Shown here: positions 48,940 to 57,355 of the stretch, in pieces
Layout: each line of letters begins with the position of its first letter
Numbering within the stretch: the first letter of the stretch is position 1
Source: Palleronia salina
GTDB lineage: Bacteria; Pseudomonadota; Alphaproteobacteria; Rhodobacterales; Rhodobacteraceae
DNA length: 64,000 nucleotides
Reading direction: 5' to 3'
NCBI RefSeq assembly: GCF_900141995.1
Contig: NZ_FQZA01000002.1
Span: 131,501-195,500 of the forward strand
Made by a program: the position numbers and the translations under genes
The notes under the pieces: generated by a model
The model's input: only the letters and a program-made list of their open reading frames with translations
Database searches by the model: none
What the model was told of the DNA's origin: nothing

Positions 48940-49748
48940 GGCTGCTGGCCGTCACCCTGCTGGCCCTCGCGCTGGCCGTTCCCGCGCAAGCCGCCGATGG
49001 CTGGCGCGCCTTCTACGGCGCGAAACCGACCGCCCAGTCCGGTCAGACCGTGCGCCGCGGCCACAACATGACCGCGTCCGAGGCGACCGGTCCGCACGAT
49101 ACGGCCGAAATCGCCGCCGGGACCGTCTGTCTGCGCGAGATCCTCGCGGCGCAGACTCGCCACGACATCCCCAACAACCTGCTTCTGGCCATCGGTTTGC
49201 AGGAGGCGGGCACGACCCATCGCGGCAAGACCACCGTCTGGCCCTTCGCCGTCAACGCGGCAGGTGAGGGCCGGCTGTTCGACACCGAGGCCGAGGCGCA
49301 GGACTTCGTCCGGTTGCGCCAGTCGCAGGGCGTGAACTCGATCGACGTGGGCTGCATGCAGATCAACCTCCGCTGGCATCCCGATGCCTTCGCCGACCTG
49401 GACGAGGGCTTCGATCCGCAGCTGAACGTGGACTATTCCGCCCGTTTCCTGAAGCGCCTGGCGGTCGAGCTGGGCAGCTGGCGCGCGGCCGCGGGCGCCT
49501 ATCACTCCCGCGCGCCCGAATTTCGCGACAAGTACCTGGCGCGGCTGGACGGCAATGTGGCGCGCGCGCAGTCCCGCGTGGCCGAGATCCGCGAACGCGT
49601 GGCCGCGGCGCCGCCCTATCACCGTCACAGCGCCCCCTCGGCCCATTTCGGCGTGGTCGGCTGGGGCGCGCAGCTGGGCGGCGGGGGACGCGGCACGCTT
49701 TACTCCGGGGGCGAGGTCAGCCCCCTGCTTGCGAGCGTGAACAGATGA
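48936..49748 (+). CDS. sltF: Flagellar lytic transglycosylase, SltF-like
   Basis: A 270-residue periplasmic muramidase-like protein. The start is a GTG that overlaps the fliQ stop; the signal peptide RLLAVTLLALALAVPAQA follows. The SLT domain (residues ~65-210) has the probable catalytic Glu in LLLAIGLQEAGTTHRGK, then VNSIDVGCMQINLRWH and AAGAYHSRAPEFRDKYL. In Rhodobacter sphaeroides SltF cleaves peptidoglycan so that the rod can pass, replacing the muramidase half missing from FlgJ; here the gene lies in the same operon as the export gate. It also overlaps flhA (ATGA). The tail is glycine-rich (GAQLGGGGRGTLYSGG). Function by homology and context. Confidence 0.85.
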   Translation: MRLLAVTLLALALAVPAQAADGWRAFYGAKPTAQSGQTVRRGHNMTASEATGPHDTAEIAAGTVCLREILAAQTRHDIPNNLLLAIGLQEAGTTHRGKTTVWPFAVNAAGEGRLFDTEAEAQDFVRLRQSQGVNSIDVGCMQINLRWHPDAFADLDEGFDPQLNVDYSARFLKRLAVELGSWRAAAGAYHSRAPEFRDKYLARLDGNVARAQSRVAEIRERVAAAPPYHRHSAPSAHFGVVGWGAQLGGGGRGTLYSGGEVSPLLASVNR

Positions 49749-51835
49749 GCATGGCGCCCGATACCATCGGCGCACGTTTCCTGCGTCTCGGCGCGGGCAA
49801 GGACGTGGGCTTCGCGCTGGCCGTCATCATGGTGCTGGCGATCCTGTTCCTGCCGCTGCCGCCGATGCTGCTGGACCTGGGTCTGGCCCTGTCGCTGTCG
49901 GTCAGCGTGCTGATCCTGATGGTCGCGCTTTGGATCCCGAAGCCGCTCCAGTTCAACTCGTTCCCGACGCTGCTGCTGGTCGTCACCATGCTGCGGCTGT
50001 CGCTGAACGTCGCCTCGACGCGGCTGATCCTGTCGGAGGGGCACACCGGCATGTCGGCGGCGGGCGGCGTGATCGAAGGCTTTTCGCGCTTCATCGTGGC
50101 GGGCAACTTCGTGATCGGCGTGGTGATCTTCGTGATCCTCGTCGTCATCAACTTCGTGGTCATCACCAAGGGCTCGACCCGTATCGCCGAGGTGTCGGCG
50201 CGGTTCTCGCTTGACGCCATGCCCGGCAAGCAGATGGCCATCGACGCCGACATGGGCGCAGGCCTGATCGACGAGGACGAGGCCCGCCGCCGCCGCAAGG
50301 ATCTGGAGGACGAAAGCGCCTTCTTCGGCGCCATGGACGGTGCGTCGAAATTCGTGCGCGGCGACGCGGTGGCCGGCATCATCATCGTGCTGATCAACGT
50401 GCTGGGCGGCATCGCCATCGGCGTGCTCCAGCGCGGCATGCCCGTGGGCGACGCGGCCAATGTCTTCACCTCGCTCACCATCGGCGACGGGCTGGTCAGC
50501 CAGATCCCCGCGCTGGTCGTGTCGCTGGCCGCGGGCCTGATCGTGACCAAGGGCGGGACCGAGGGCGCGGCGAACGAGGCGGTGCTGGGCCAGCTGTCGA
50601 GCTTCCCAAAGGCCATGTACATGTCGGCGGGCATGCTCTTTTGCATCGGCCTGCTGCCAGGATTTCCCACGCTGATTTTCTCGATGCTGGCGGCCGGGCT
50701 CGCCGGTATGGGCTATGTCCTGCAGGACGCGGCCACCGCCCGCGCCGCCGTGGCCGAGCGCGAGGCCGCCGCGAAGGACGCCGCCGCCGCGGCCCAAAGC
50801 GAAGAGAAGGCCGACGATCCCGCCAAGCTGGACGAGCTGCGGCTCGTGATGGGCGAGGGGCTTCTGAGCCTCGCGGGAAAGACCGGCGCGATCCTGCCCG
50901 GCAAGATCAAGTCCCTGCGCAGCCATTTCGTCGAGGATTTCGGCTTCCACATGCCGTCTGTGCGCATCCGCGACGACGCGACCTTGCCCAGCCGGACCTA
51001 CGCGGTCGAGATCCATGGGGTCGAGGTCGCGCGAGGCGAGATCCGGGCCGAGGGGATGATGGTCATCAACCCCGACGGCGCGCCGCTGGACCTGCCGGGC
51101 GAGGCCACGAAGGAACCGACCTTCGGCTTGGATGCGCTGTGGGTGGACGACAAGACCGCGCAGGAGGCCGAACGGCGCGGCCTGACCGTGGTCGATCCCG
51201 AGAGCGTGCTGATCACCCACCTGACCGAGATCGTGAAGGAAAACATGTCCGACATCCTGACCTACGGTATGGTCAAGGACCTGATCGACGGGATGGACCG
51301 CAATTACCAGAAACTGGTGACCGACCTTCCGGCCACCAGCCCCGCGATCCTGCTGCAAAGGGTGCTGCAAAACCTGCTGCTGGAACGCGTGTCGATCCGC
51401 AACCTTCCCCTGATTGTCGAGGCCATCGCCGAGATCGCGCGCCAGACGACCAATGTCGACCTCGTGCTCGAGCATGTGCGCAAGCGGCTGTCGGCGCAGA
51501 TCTGCAAGGACCTGATGGGCGACGACGGGTTCATGCCGGTCATCACCATGTCGCCCGCCTGGGAGACCGAGTTCATCGAGGCGATCCGCGTGACGGGAGA
51601 CGAGCGCAACTTCGTCATGTCGCCCAAGCGCGTGCAGGAATTCGTCCTCGCCGCCCGGCAGGAGATCCAGTCCTTCGCCACGCAGGACCGCTGGCCGCCG
51701 ATCATGGTGGCCCCCGAGGCGCGCCGCTTCGTGCGGTCGATGCTGGAACGGGTCAGCCCCATGACGCCCGTGATCTCGAACGGCGAAATTCACCGCAAGG
51801 CGGCGCTGAAGACCGTCGCCACCATCGGGCCGTGA
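49745..51835 (+). CDS. flhA: Flagellar export gate protein FlhA
   Basis: A 696-residue export-gate protein. About eight membrane segments occupy residues ~25-330, including PLQFNSFPTLLLVVTMLRLS and LNVASTRLILSEGHTG. The cytosolic loop DEDEARRRRKDLEDESAFFG (the FHIPEP region, with GAMDGASKFVRGDAVAG) follows. The remaining ~350 residues form the cytosolic substrate-docking domain, with DPESVLITHLTEIVKENMSD and ISNGEIHRKAALKTVATIGP at the end. Overlaps sltF by ATGA; fliR follows after four bases. Confidence 0.96.
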   Translation: MSMAPDTIGARFLRLGAGKDVGFALAVIMVLAILFLPLPPMLLDLGLALSLSVSVLILMVALWIPKPLQFNSFPTLLLVVTMLRLSLNVASTRLILSEGHTGMSAAGGVIEGFSRFIVAGNFVIGVVIFVILVVINFVVITKGSTRIAEVSARFSLDAMPGKQMAIDADMGAGLIDEDEARRRRKDLEDESAFFGAMDGASKFVRGDAVAGIIIVLINVLGGIAIGVLQRGMPVGDAANVFTSLTIGDGLVSQIPALVVSLAAGLIVTKGGTEGAANEAVLGQLSSFPKAMYMSAGMLFCIGLLPGFPTLIFSMLAAGLAGMGYVLQDAATARAAVAEREAAAKDAAAAAQSEEKADDPAKLDELRLVMGEGLLSLAGKTGAILPGKIKSLRSHFVEDFGFHMPSVRIRDDATLPSRTYAVEIHGVEVARGEIRAEGMMVINPDGAPLDLPGEATKEPTFGLDALWVDDKTAQEAERRGLTVVDPESVLITHLTEIVKENMSDILTYGMVKDLIDGMDRNYQKLVTDLPATSPAILLQRVLQNLLLERVSIRNLPLIVEAIAEIARQTTNVDLVLEHVRKRLSAQICKDLMGDDGFMPVITMSPAWETEFIEAIRVTGDERNFVMSPKRVQEFVLAARQEIQSFATQDRWPPIMVAPEARRFVRSMLERVSPMTPVISNGEIHRKAALKTVATIGP

Positions 51836-51839
51836 CCCG

Positions 51840-52598
51840 ATGAGCTGGCTCGAGGCCTTCGCGACATCCACCATCCTGGGGTTCTTTGTGGTCTTCGCCC
51901 GGCTGGGATCGGCCCTGATCTTCATGCCCGGCTTTGGTGAAACGGCGATCCCCGTGCGCGAGCGTCTTCTGATCGCGCTGGTGCTGGCCGCGTCTCTGTA
52001 TCCCGTCATGGGCATCGGCCCGATGGAGGAAGGACGGCCCATGGCGCTGGCGCTTCTTTTCGGGGCCGAGGTGACGGTGGGGCTGTGGATCGGGCTGGTG
52101 GCGCGGACGCTGCTGTCGGCGCTGCAGTTCGCGGGCTACCAGATCGCGCTGATGTCGGGCCTGGCGAACGCGCTCGCCCCGAATGTCGGCGCCTTCCAGG
52201 GGGCCACGTCGCTGGCCGCGATGCTGCTGATGGGGGCCGTGGCGCTGATTTTCATCACCGACCTGCATCACCTGATCATCGGCTCGCTGGTCATGTCCTA
52301 CGAGGTTTTCGCCGTCGGGCAACTGCCCATCGCGGGCCTTGCCGACCAGTTCGCCCGCGCGGCGCAGTTGAGCCTTTACATCGGCCTGTCCATCGCCGCG
52401 CCGTTCTTCGTCGCGGGCGTCGTGCTGAACATCGGCATGGGTCTGGCCAACCGCATGATGGCGACGCTCCCGGTGTTCTTCGTCGCCCAGCCGCTGCTGA
52501 TCGCGGCGGCGCTGGGCCTGATGGTGTTGGCGATTCCGGCGATGATGATGGGTTTCCTCCAGCCGTTCTCGGACTGGCTTACGACGTTCGGGTTCTGA
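51840..52598 (+). CDS. fliR: Flagellar export gate protein FliR
   Basis: A 252-residue inner-membrane gate protein with about six hydrophobic segments; ARLGSALIFMPGFGETAIPV at the N-terminus and GLVARTLLSALQFAGYQIAL are FliR landmarks. It begins four bases after flhA and ends three bases before flhB. Confidence 0.93.
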   Translation: MSWLEAFATSTILGFFVVFARLGSALIFMPGFGETAIPVRERLLIALVLAASLYPVMGIGPMEEGRPMALALLFGAEVTVGLWIGLVARTLLSALQFAGYQIALMSGLANALAPNVGAFQGATSLAAMLLMGAVALIFITDLHHLIIGSLVMSYEVFAVGQLPIAGLADQFARAAQLSLYIGLSIAAPFFVAGVVLNIGMGLANRMMATLPVFFVAQPLLIAAALGLMVLAIPAMMMGFLQPFSDWLTTFGF

Positions 52599-52601
52599 GC
52601 C

Positions 52602-53726
52602 ATGTCGGACGATCAGGACAAGTCACAGAAGACAGAGGAACCGACCGACAAGAAATTGCGCGACGCGCGCAAGAAAGGCGACGTTCCGCAGTCGCGCGAG
52701 ACCGGGACGGCGATGGTGGTCTTCGCGCTGCTCATGGGCGTGATCTTCGTCGCGCCCGCCGCGATGACGCGGCTTTCCGGTCTCTATCACGGCCTTATCG
52801 TGCAATCGGGGCAGATCGGTCTCGGCACCCATGCGGCCGGCGTGCGGGACGTGGGCGGCGTGATGTATTCCCTGTCCGTCGGGTCCTTCCTGGCGCTGGC
52901 GCCGCTCCTGGGGATCATGGTCGCCGCCGCGCTTTTCGGGGTCATGGTGCAGGGCGAAACCGTCGTCGCGCTGGAACGGATCAAGCCCAAGCCCGAGAAG
53001 CTGAACCCGCTGTCGGGCTTCACGAAGCTGTTTTCACCCGATGCGCTGGTCGAGTTCGGCAAGAACATGGCCAAGGTGCTGATCGTCGGCGTGATCTCGG
53101 GCTGGGCCCTGATGGACCTGGCCGGTCGACTGGCCCAGTCGGAATCGCTGGTGCCCGAGACCCTGACCGCCGAAACCGGCGCCTCGGTTCGGTGGATCCT
53201 GTTGATCACCGCGTCGGTGCTGGTGCCCATCGCGCTGGCCGACATCCTCTGGAAGCGGTCGTCGTGGAAGAAGAAGCAGATGATGACCCTGAAAGAGGTC
53301 CGCGACGAGCACAAGGACAGCGAGGGTGACCCGCAGATCCGCGCCCGCCGGGCCGAGTTGCGGATGGCCCGCGCCCGTCAGCGGATGGCGCAGGCGATCC
53401 CGACGGCCAGTGTCGTACTGACCAACCCGACCCACTACGCCGTCGCGCTGAAATACGAGCAGGGCGTTGACCAGGCGCCGGTCTGCGTCGCCAAGGGTGC
53501 CGACCACATGGCCGCCCGCATCCGCGAACTGGCCCGCGAACACGAGGTGCCCATCATCGAGAACAAGCCGCTGGCACGCGCCCTGCACGCGGCGGTCGAG
53601 GTCGACGACCAGGTGCCGGTCGAACATTGGCAGGCGGTGGCCGAGATCATCGGCTTCATCATGGGCCTGAAACGCGACAGCCGCCTTGCCCCGCCCGAAG
53701 GTTCGCGCCTGCGGGAAGAGCCGTAG
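52602..53726 (+). CDS. flhB: Flagellar export switch protein FlhB
   Basis: A 374-residue protein that switches export from rod/hook to filament substrates. The N-terminus EEPTDKKLRDARKKGDVPQS and four membrane segments precede a cytosolic domain. The autocleavage motif NPTHYAVALKYEQG (near residue 270) is intact, so the self-cleavage at N-P-T-H is expected. It is the last gene of the operon begun by flgB; the next gene lies 186 bases away and is unrelated to flagella. Confidence 0.96.
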   Translation: MSDDQDKSQKTEEPTDKKLRDARKKGDVPQSRETGTAMVVFALLMGVIFVAPAAMTRLSGLYHGLIVQSGQIGLGTHAAGVRDVGGVMYSLSVGSFLALAPLLGIMVAAALFGVMVQGETVVALERIKPKPEKLNPLSGFTKLFSPDALVEFGKNMAKVLIVGVISGWALMDLAGRLAQSESLVPETLTAETGASVRWILLITASVLVPIALADILWKRSSWKKKQMMTLKEVRDEHKDSEGDPQIRARRAELRMARARQRMAQAIPTASVVLTNPTHYAVALKYEQGVDQAPVCVAKGADHMAARIRELAREHEVPIIENKPLARALHAAVEVDDQVPVEHWQAVAEIIGFIMGLKRDSRLAPPEGSRLREEP

Positions 53727-53912
53727 GCAAGGCGCCGGGCGATCGAAATCCCCCAGACTGGATATCGAAACATCCAGATCGGAAAGATTGCGGCGCACCT
53801 ATCTGCCGACTTGATCATTACCCTCGGAAAGGTGGGTCCGCCACGGGTCCACAGGGGGGGAGGAGATCGGTATGAACCTGTCGAAACCGGATCGACTGAC
53901 CGGAGGTCCCGC

Positions 53913-54785
53913 GTGAGCCGCGTCGGTTTCGCCGGCCTGGGGCGCATGGGCGGCCACATGGCGCGCAACCTGTCGCGGGCAGGCCATGACCTTGTTCTGT
54001 GGAACCGCTCGCCGGACAAGGCCCAAGCCCTTGCGGTCGAGCTTGGATGCGCCGTCGCCGATAGCCCCGCCGACCTTGCCTCGAAAGCGGACGTGGTCAT
54101 CACGATGCTGGCTGACGATGCGTCGTCTCAGGCCGTTCACATGGGTCCCGACGGTCTTTTCGCAGGGAACCGCGCCACGATCTTCGTCGAGATGGGCACC
54201 ATGAGCCCCGATCACATCGCCGATCTCGCCGCGCAGGCGCCGGACGGAACGCAGGTCATCGATGCCCCGGTATCGGGCGCGACGCAGGCGGCCGCCGACG
54301 GCGCACTGATGATCATGGCGGGTTGCACCGATGCGGACGCCGAACCCCTGCGCCCGCTTTTCCACGCCATGGGCAAGCAGACCATCTGCCTTGGCACCGT
54401 CGGGTCGGGCGCGGTGATGAAGCTGGCCGTCAATTCCCTGATCCACGGTATCAACCAGACCCTGGCCGAGGCGATGACCCTGGCCGAGGCCACCGGGATC
54501 GCGCCCGAGAAGGCGTTCGACGTGATCGAGGCGTCGGCGGCTTGCGCGCCCATGCTGAAATACCGCCGGCCGCTTTACCTGGACGAGGCCGCGCATGACG
54601 TGACCTTCACCGTCTCGCTGGCCGAAAAGGACATGACCGTCGCAGCGGCGCTGGCTGACCGGCTGGGCATCGCGATGCCGCAGGGCAAGGTGACGCTCGC
54701 CAAGCTGTCCGAGGCGAGCGCCGCCGGTTTCGCCGGGCGGGACATGGCATCGATCCTCAATTTCATGCGGGAGAAGAACAAATGA
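53913..54785 (+). CDS. NAD(P)-dependent beta-hydroxyacid dehydrogenase (3-hydroxyisobutyrate dehydrogenase family)
   Basis: A 290-residue oxidoreductase. The dinucleotide motif VGFAGLGRMGGHMARNLSRA followed by LWNRSPDKAQ (an Arg after the second strand) favours NADPH over NADH. VDAPVSG-like FIDAPVSG is present as VIDAPVSGATQAAADG, and the catalytic Lys is in GSGAVMKLAVNSLIHG. Start is a GTG at 53913 with GGAGG eight bases upstream; a longer frame from 53811 has no ribosome site. It is coupled to thuA by ATGA. Acid substrate unknown. It interrupts the flagellar cluster. Confidence 0.82.
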   Translation: MSRVGFAGLGRMGGHMARNLSRAGHDLVLWNRSPDKAQALAVELGCAVADSPADLASKADVVITMLADDASSQAVHMGPDGLFAGNRATIFVEMGTMSPDHIADLAAQAPDGTQVIDAPVSGATQAAADGALMIMAGCTDADAEPLRPLFHAMGKQTICLGTVGSGAVMKLAVNSLIHGINQTLAEAMTLAEATGIAPEKAFDVIEASAACAPMLKYRRPLYLDEAAHDVTFTVSLAEKDMTVAAALADRLGIAMPQGKVTLAKLSEASAAGFAGRDMASILNFMREKNK

Positions 54786-55498
54786 AGGCAGCCCTGTTCG
54801 TCGGCGGCTGGGAAGGCCACACGCCGACCCATTTCGCGGACTGGTACGAAGCCCTGCTGAAGGACAACGGTTTCGAAGTCGCGATCTACGACACGCTCGA
54901 ACCGCTCGAACGTCCCCAGGAGCTGGCCGATCTGGACCTGATCACGCCCATCTGGTCCTCGGCCCGATCGGGCCACCAGGAAGAGTTCGGCAACATGACC
55001 AAACCGCAGGAGGACGGCCTGCTCAAGCTGATCGGCGATGGCTGCGGTCTTGCCGGGTGGCACGGTCACATGGGCGACGCGTTCCGCGACCGGCCGACCT
55101 ATCACTTCCTTATCGGCGGACAGTTCGTGGCCCACCCGCCGGGATGGCCCGACAACCTGCAACCGCGCGAGGATTACATCGATTACGACGTGACGATCTG
55201 CAAACCCGGTCACCCGCTGGTCGAGGGCATCAAGAGCTTCCGGATGCGGTCCGAGCAGTACTACATGCTGGTCGATCCCTCGAACGAGGTGCTGGCGACC
55301 ACCACCTTCTCGGGCGATCACCTGTGGTGGATCGAGGGGACCGTGATCCCCGTGACCTGGACCCGGCGGTGGGACAGGGGGCGCGTCTTCTACTGCTCCA
55401 TCGGCCACGAGCTGGACGATCTGAAGGTGCCCCAGGTCACCGAAATGATCCGCCGCGGCGCGATCTGGGCGGCCGAGGGAAAGGCTGCGGCGGGCTGA
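54782..55498 (+). CDS. ThuA-domain protein (trehalose-utilisation family)
   Basis: A 238-residue ThuA-like protein with a glutamine-amidotransferase-like fold. KAALFVGGWEGHTPTHFADW opens it, DLITPIWSSARSGHQEEFGN and GCGLAGWHGHMGDAFRDRPT resemble family motifs, and it ends PVTWTRRWDRGRVFYCSIGH. ThuA proteins take part in sugar (trehalose, keto-disaccharide) metabolism, with biochemical action not settled. Coupled to the dehydrogenase, so both may act on a sugar-derived hydroxyacid. No sugar transporter is adjacent, which is unlike rhizobial thu loci. Confidence 0.8.
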   Translation: MKAALFVGGWEGHTPTHFADWYEALLKDNGFEVAIYDTLEPLERPQELADLDLITPIWSSARSGHQEEFGNMTKPQEDGLLKLIGDGCGLAGWHGHMGDAFRDRPTYHFLIGGQFVAHPPGWPDNLQPREDYIDYDVTICKPGHPLVEGIKSFRMRSEQYYMLVDPSNEVLATTTFSGDHLWWIEGTVIPVTWTRRWDRGRVFYCSIGHELDDLKVPQVTEMIRRGAIWAAEGKAAAG

Positions 55499-55562
55499 AG
55501 GCGGCCCGCAACCCGGGCGCTTGAGCATCTCGCAAGCAACGCGCCATGCGGAGGCAGCCGTC

Positions 55563-55600
55563 CGACACGCCTTGCAAGATCGAGCGCGCAAGGCGTGTCG
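55563..55600. repeat. 13-bp inverted repeat downstream of thuA
   Basis: CGACACGCCTTGC (55563-55575) and GCAAGGCGTGTCG (55588-55600) are a perfect inverted repeat with a 12-base loop, in the 208-base gap after thuA. It may end the dehydrogenase-thuA transcript, although the CGGCTTTACC that follows is not a good T-tract; alternatively an operator. Confidence 0.55.
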
Positions 55601-55706
55601 CGGCTTTACCGGTTTCCGCTTCGGGCAGCGTTCACGACCGCAGCCTATGCCCAAAAATTCCCGCATTTCAGAACCATAAACCACCCTCGGCATCACGCCT
55701 GGCGCA

Positions 55707-56156
55707 ATGCATGCATGGGGCGGAGCGTTGGTCATTATCTATGCATTGATCTTGACCCAAGGGGTCGGTCTCGCCTTCGGTGCGCTGCTGATCATGTCCT
55801 TTCCCTGGAATGTCATGATAGCCGCGGTCACCCTCGTGATAGCTTTCAGCAAAGGGTGGAGCCCTGGCCGCGCGGGTTGGGTGCTCGCGGCGATCCCCCT
55901 GTCCGGCATCGCCTTCCTGGTCGCCTATCACTATAAAATCGCCGATCCCCTGAAAATTGCCGGTGCCGTGGTCCTCGTCGGTTTCGTCCTCTCCCGGGTT
56001 GCGGACATTGCGCCGCGCCGCTGGATCGACCAGTTCGGCAAAGTTGGGGTCGCATGTCTGACCATCGGGGTGATCTGGATCGTCCCCGATCCCGGGCGCA
56101 TGCTGTTGGCGATGAGCCAGGATTCTCAACCGGGCGTTCCGGGCGCGTCGACCTAA
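55707..56156 (+). CDS. Predicted membrane protein of unknown function
   Basis: A 149-residue open frame with four to five hydrophobic segments, for example GGALVIIYALILTQGVGLAF (near residue 6), FPWNVMIAAVTLVIAFSKGW, and GWVLAAIPLSGIAFLVAYHY. No family is recognised. The start ATG 55707 lacks a clear ribosome site, and an in-frame shift of a few codons is possible. It lies between the dehydrogenase/thuA pair and a small ORF, in the stretch that splits the flagellar cluster. Confidence 0.55.
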   Translation: MHAWGGALVIIYALILTQGVGLAFGALLIMSFPWNVMIAAVTLVIAFSKGWSPGRAGWVLAAIPLSGIAFLVAYHYKIADPLKIAGAVVLVGFVLSRVADIAPRRWIDQFGKVGVACLTIGVIWIVPDPGRMLLAMSQDSQPGVPGAST

Positions 56157-56329
56157 AGAACGCGGCTCGACCGTGAGATGGACAGCACGGCGCGGGCGGC
56201 AGCAAACAGATTTCCCGACGCGCAATCCTGCCGAGTCAGGGACGGTGCCGCCGGCGCACGAGCGATCCGCTCGCGATCGACTGGGACCGGATCCACACTG
56301 GCAGCGAAGCCGAAGTCTGTCTGTTTCGT

Positions 56330-56617
56330 ATGCTTGCGGCGTCCGGCGGACTGGTCGCGGCCCAGCGCGTCTTCGAGGCGCAAGGCTTCACCTACCGCGA
56401 GACGCGAGAGGACCCGAATTCATATACGAACATACCGGACGGCGCGCTGCGAACCTATGGGACTTGGCCCACGCAAGAGAATGGCCCGAAATTTCCGACG
56501 CGCGGCCTAATCGACCGCGCGATGCTGTCCGGATCTTACCTTATGGAAATATTCGCGTATTTCAGCCCCGATGGGAAAGAAGTGCTTGCCGTAAACCTTA
56601 GCACCGTCTGGAAATGA
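56330..56617 (+). CDS. Unrecognised small protein, start uncertain
   Basis: A 95-residue frame from ATG 56330 (MLAASGGLVAAQRVFEAQGF). The open frame continues upstream to 56177 with no ATG, GTG or TTG in it, and the encoded residues just upstream (DPLAIDWDRIHTGSEAEVCL) look protein-like. This suggests a longer original gene with a lost or unusual start, or a frameshift near 56240. GC is lower than in the neighbours, e.g. ATTCATATACGAACATACC. No homologue is recognised. The gap 56157-56329 has no other gene. Confidence 0.4.
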   Translation: MLAASGGLVAAQRVFEAQGFTYRETREDPNSYTNIPDGALRTYGTWPTQENGPKFPTRGLIDRAMLSGSYLMEIFAYFSPDGKEVLAVNLSTVWK

Positions 56618-56740
56618 CGTCACCGATCCCGCAGCGGGAGATCAAGTTCTAGACCCTCCGTGATCGTGTGACGCGAATTGCAGCTCCCGGCGCGCGGTGA
56701 AATATTGACTGGCGGTTTGACCCGTAGCGCGCCCACCAGC

Positions 56741-57355
56741 CTACTGAAGCTTCAGCCCAGACAGGTTCTGGTCGCCGGGCAGGCGCGAGCGTTCGAGGAT
56801 GATTTTCGAGATCGCCCGCGCGCGGTTCAGGTTCAGCTTGCCCAGGATCTGGGCCGCGTCACGTTCGGGCATGGCCGACAGAACCAGCGTCGCGGTTTCG
56901 ATATCCATCTCGTCCATGATGCCCGACGCGATCTCGGGCTTCATGTTCTGATACAGCGCGACGAGCTTGGTCAGGTCTTGGTTATACGCCTCTTCCACCC
57001 GTGCGATCTGGCCCTCGATGGCGTCGCGCAGGGTGGCCAGCCGCTCGCGCTCGGCCCGCAGGCTGTCCTCGGCCAGCTGCGCCTCGGCCTCGCGGTCGGC
57101 CATTTCCTGGCGCTGGCGGTTCAGAAGCTCGCGTTCCTCGGCAATGGCGGCGACGATGGCATCCGAGCTTTCGCAGACCGGCGCATCGATGATCGACTTG
57201 GCGGCGGGCTGCGCGGGAAGGGCTTCCTCGGCGGCGAATGCCTGGCCCGACCGGGCGATCCCGTCGGTGAGGGTCGGCATCAGGACCGCTGCCGCCTTGA
57301 CCCCGACGACACAGAGAAGACCGGCGATGACCAGTTTCGGGGGGCTCATTCGCAT
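56741..57355 (-). CDS. motE: Flagellar motor protein MotE (MgtE N-terminal domain family)
   Basis: A 204-residue exported or membrane-anchored protein. An N-terminal hydrophobic segment (LVIAGLLCVVGVKAAAVLM) is followed by a long coiled coil (EERELLNRQRQEMADREAEA to EEAYNQDLTKLVALYQNMKP), then an MgtE-N-like end MDEMDIETATLVLSAMPERD and AAQILGKLNLNRARAISK. MotE in Sinorhizobium is a chaperone for the motor protein MotC; the MgtE-N end is shared. ATG 57353-57355 overlaps the upstream stop (TGATG), with a GTG one codon earlier. Last gene of the fliL-fliM operon. Confidence 0.82.
   Translation of the reverse strand: MRMSPPKLVIAGLLCVVGVKAAAVLMPTLTDGIARSGQAFAAEEALPAQPAAKSIIDAPVCESSDAIVAAIAEERELLNRQRQEMADREAEAQLAEDSLRAERERLATLRDAIEGQIARVEEAYNQDLTKLVALYQNMKPEIASGIMDEMDIETATLVLSAMPERDAAQILGKLNLNRARAISKIILERSRLPGDQNLSGLKLQ

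Noticed and set aside
49700-52042. 780-codon minus-strand frame opposite flhA and part of fliR
   Set aside because: Its translation is repetitive His/Arg/Asp-rich sequence with no domain; flhA motifs on the other strand are unambiguous.
53758-53777. CTGGAT/ATCCAG dyad after flhB as a terminator
   Set aside because: Only six pairs with an 8-base loop and no T-tract; too weak to annotate.
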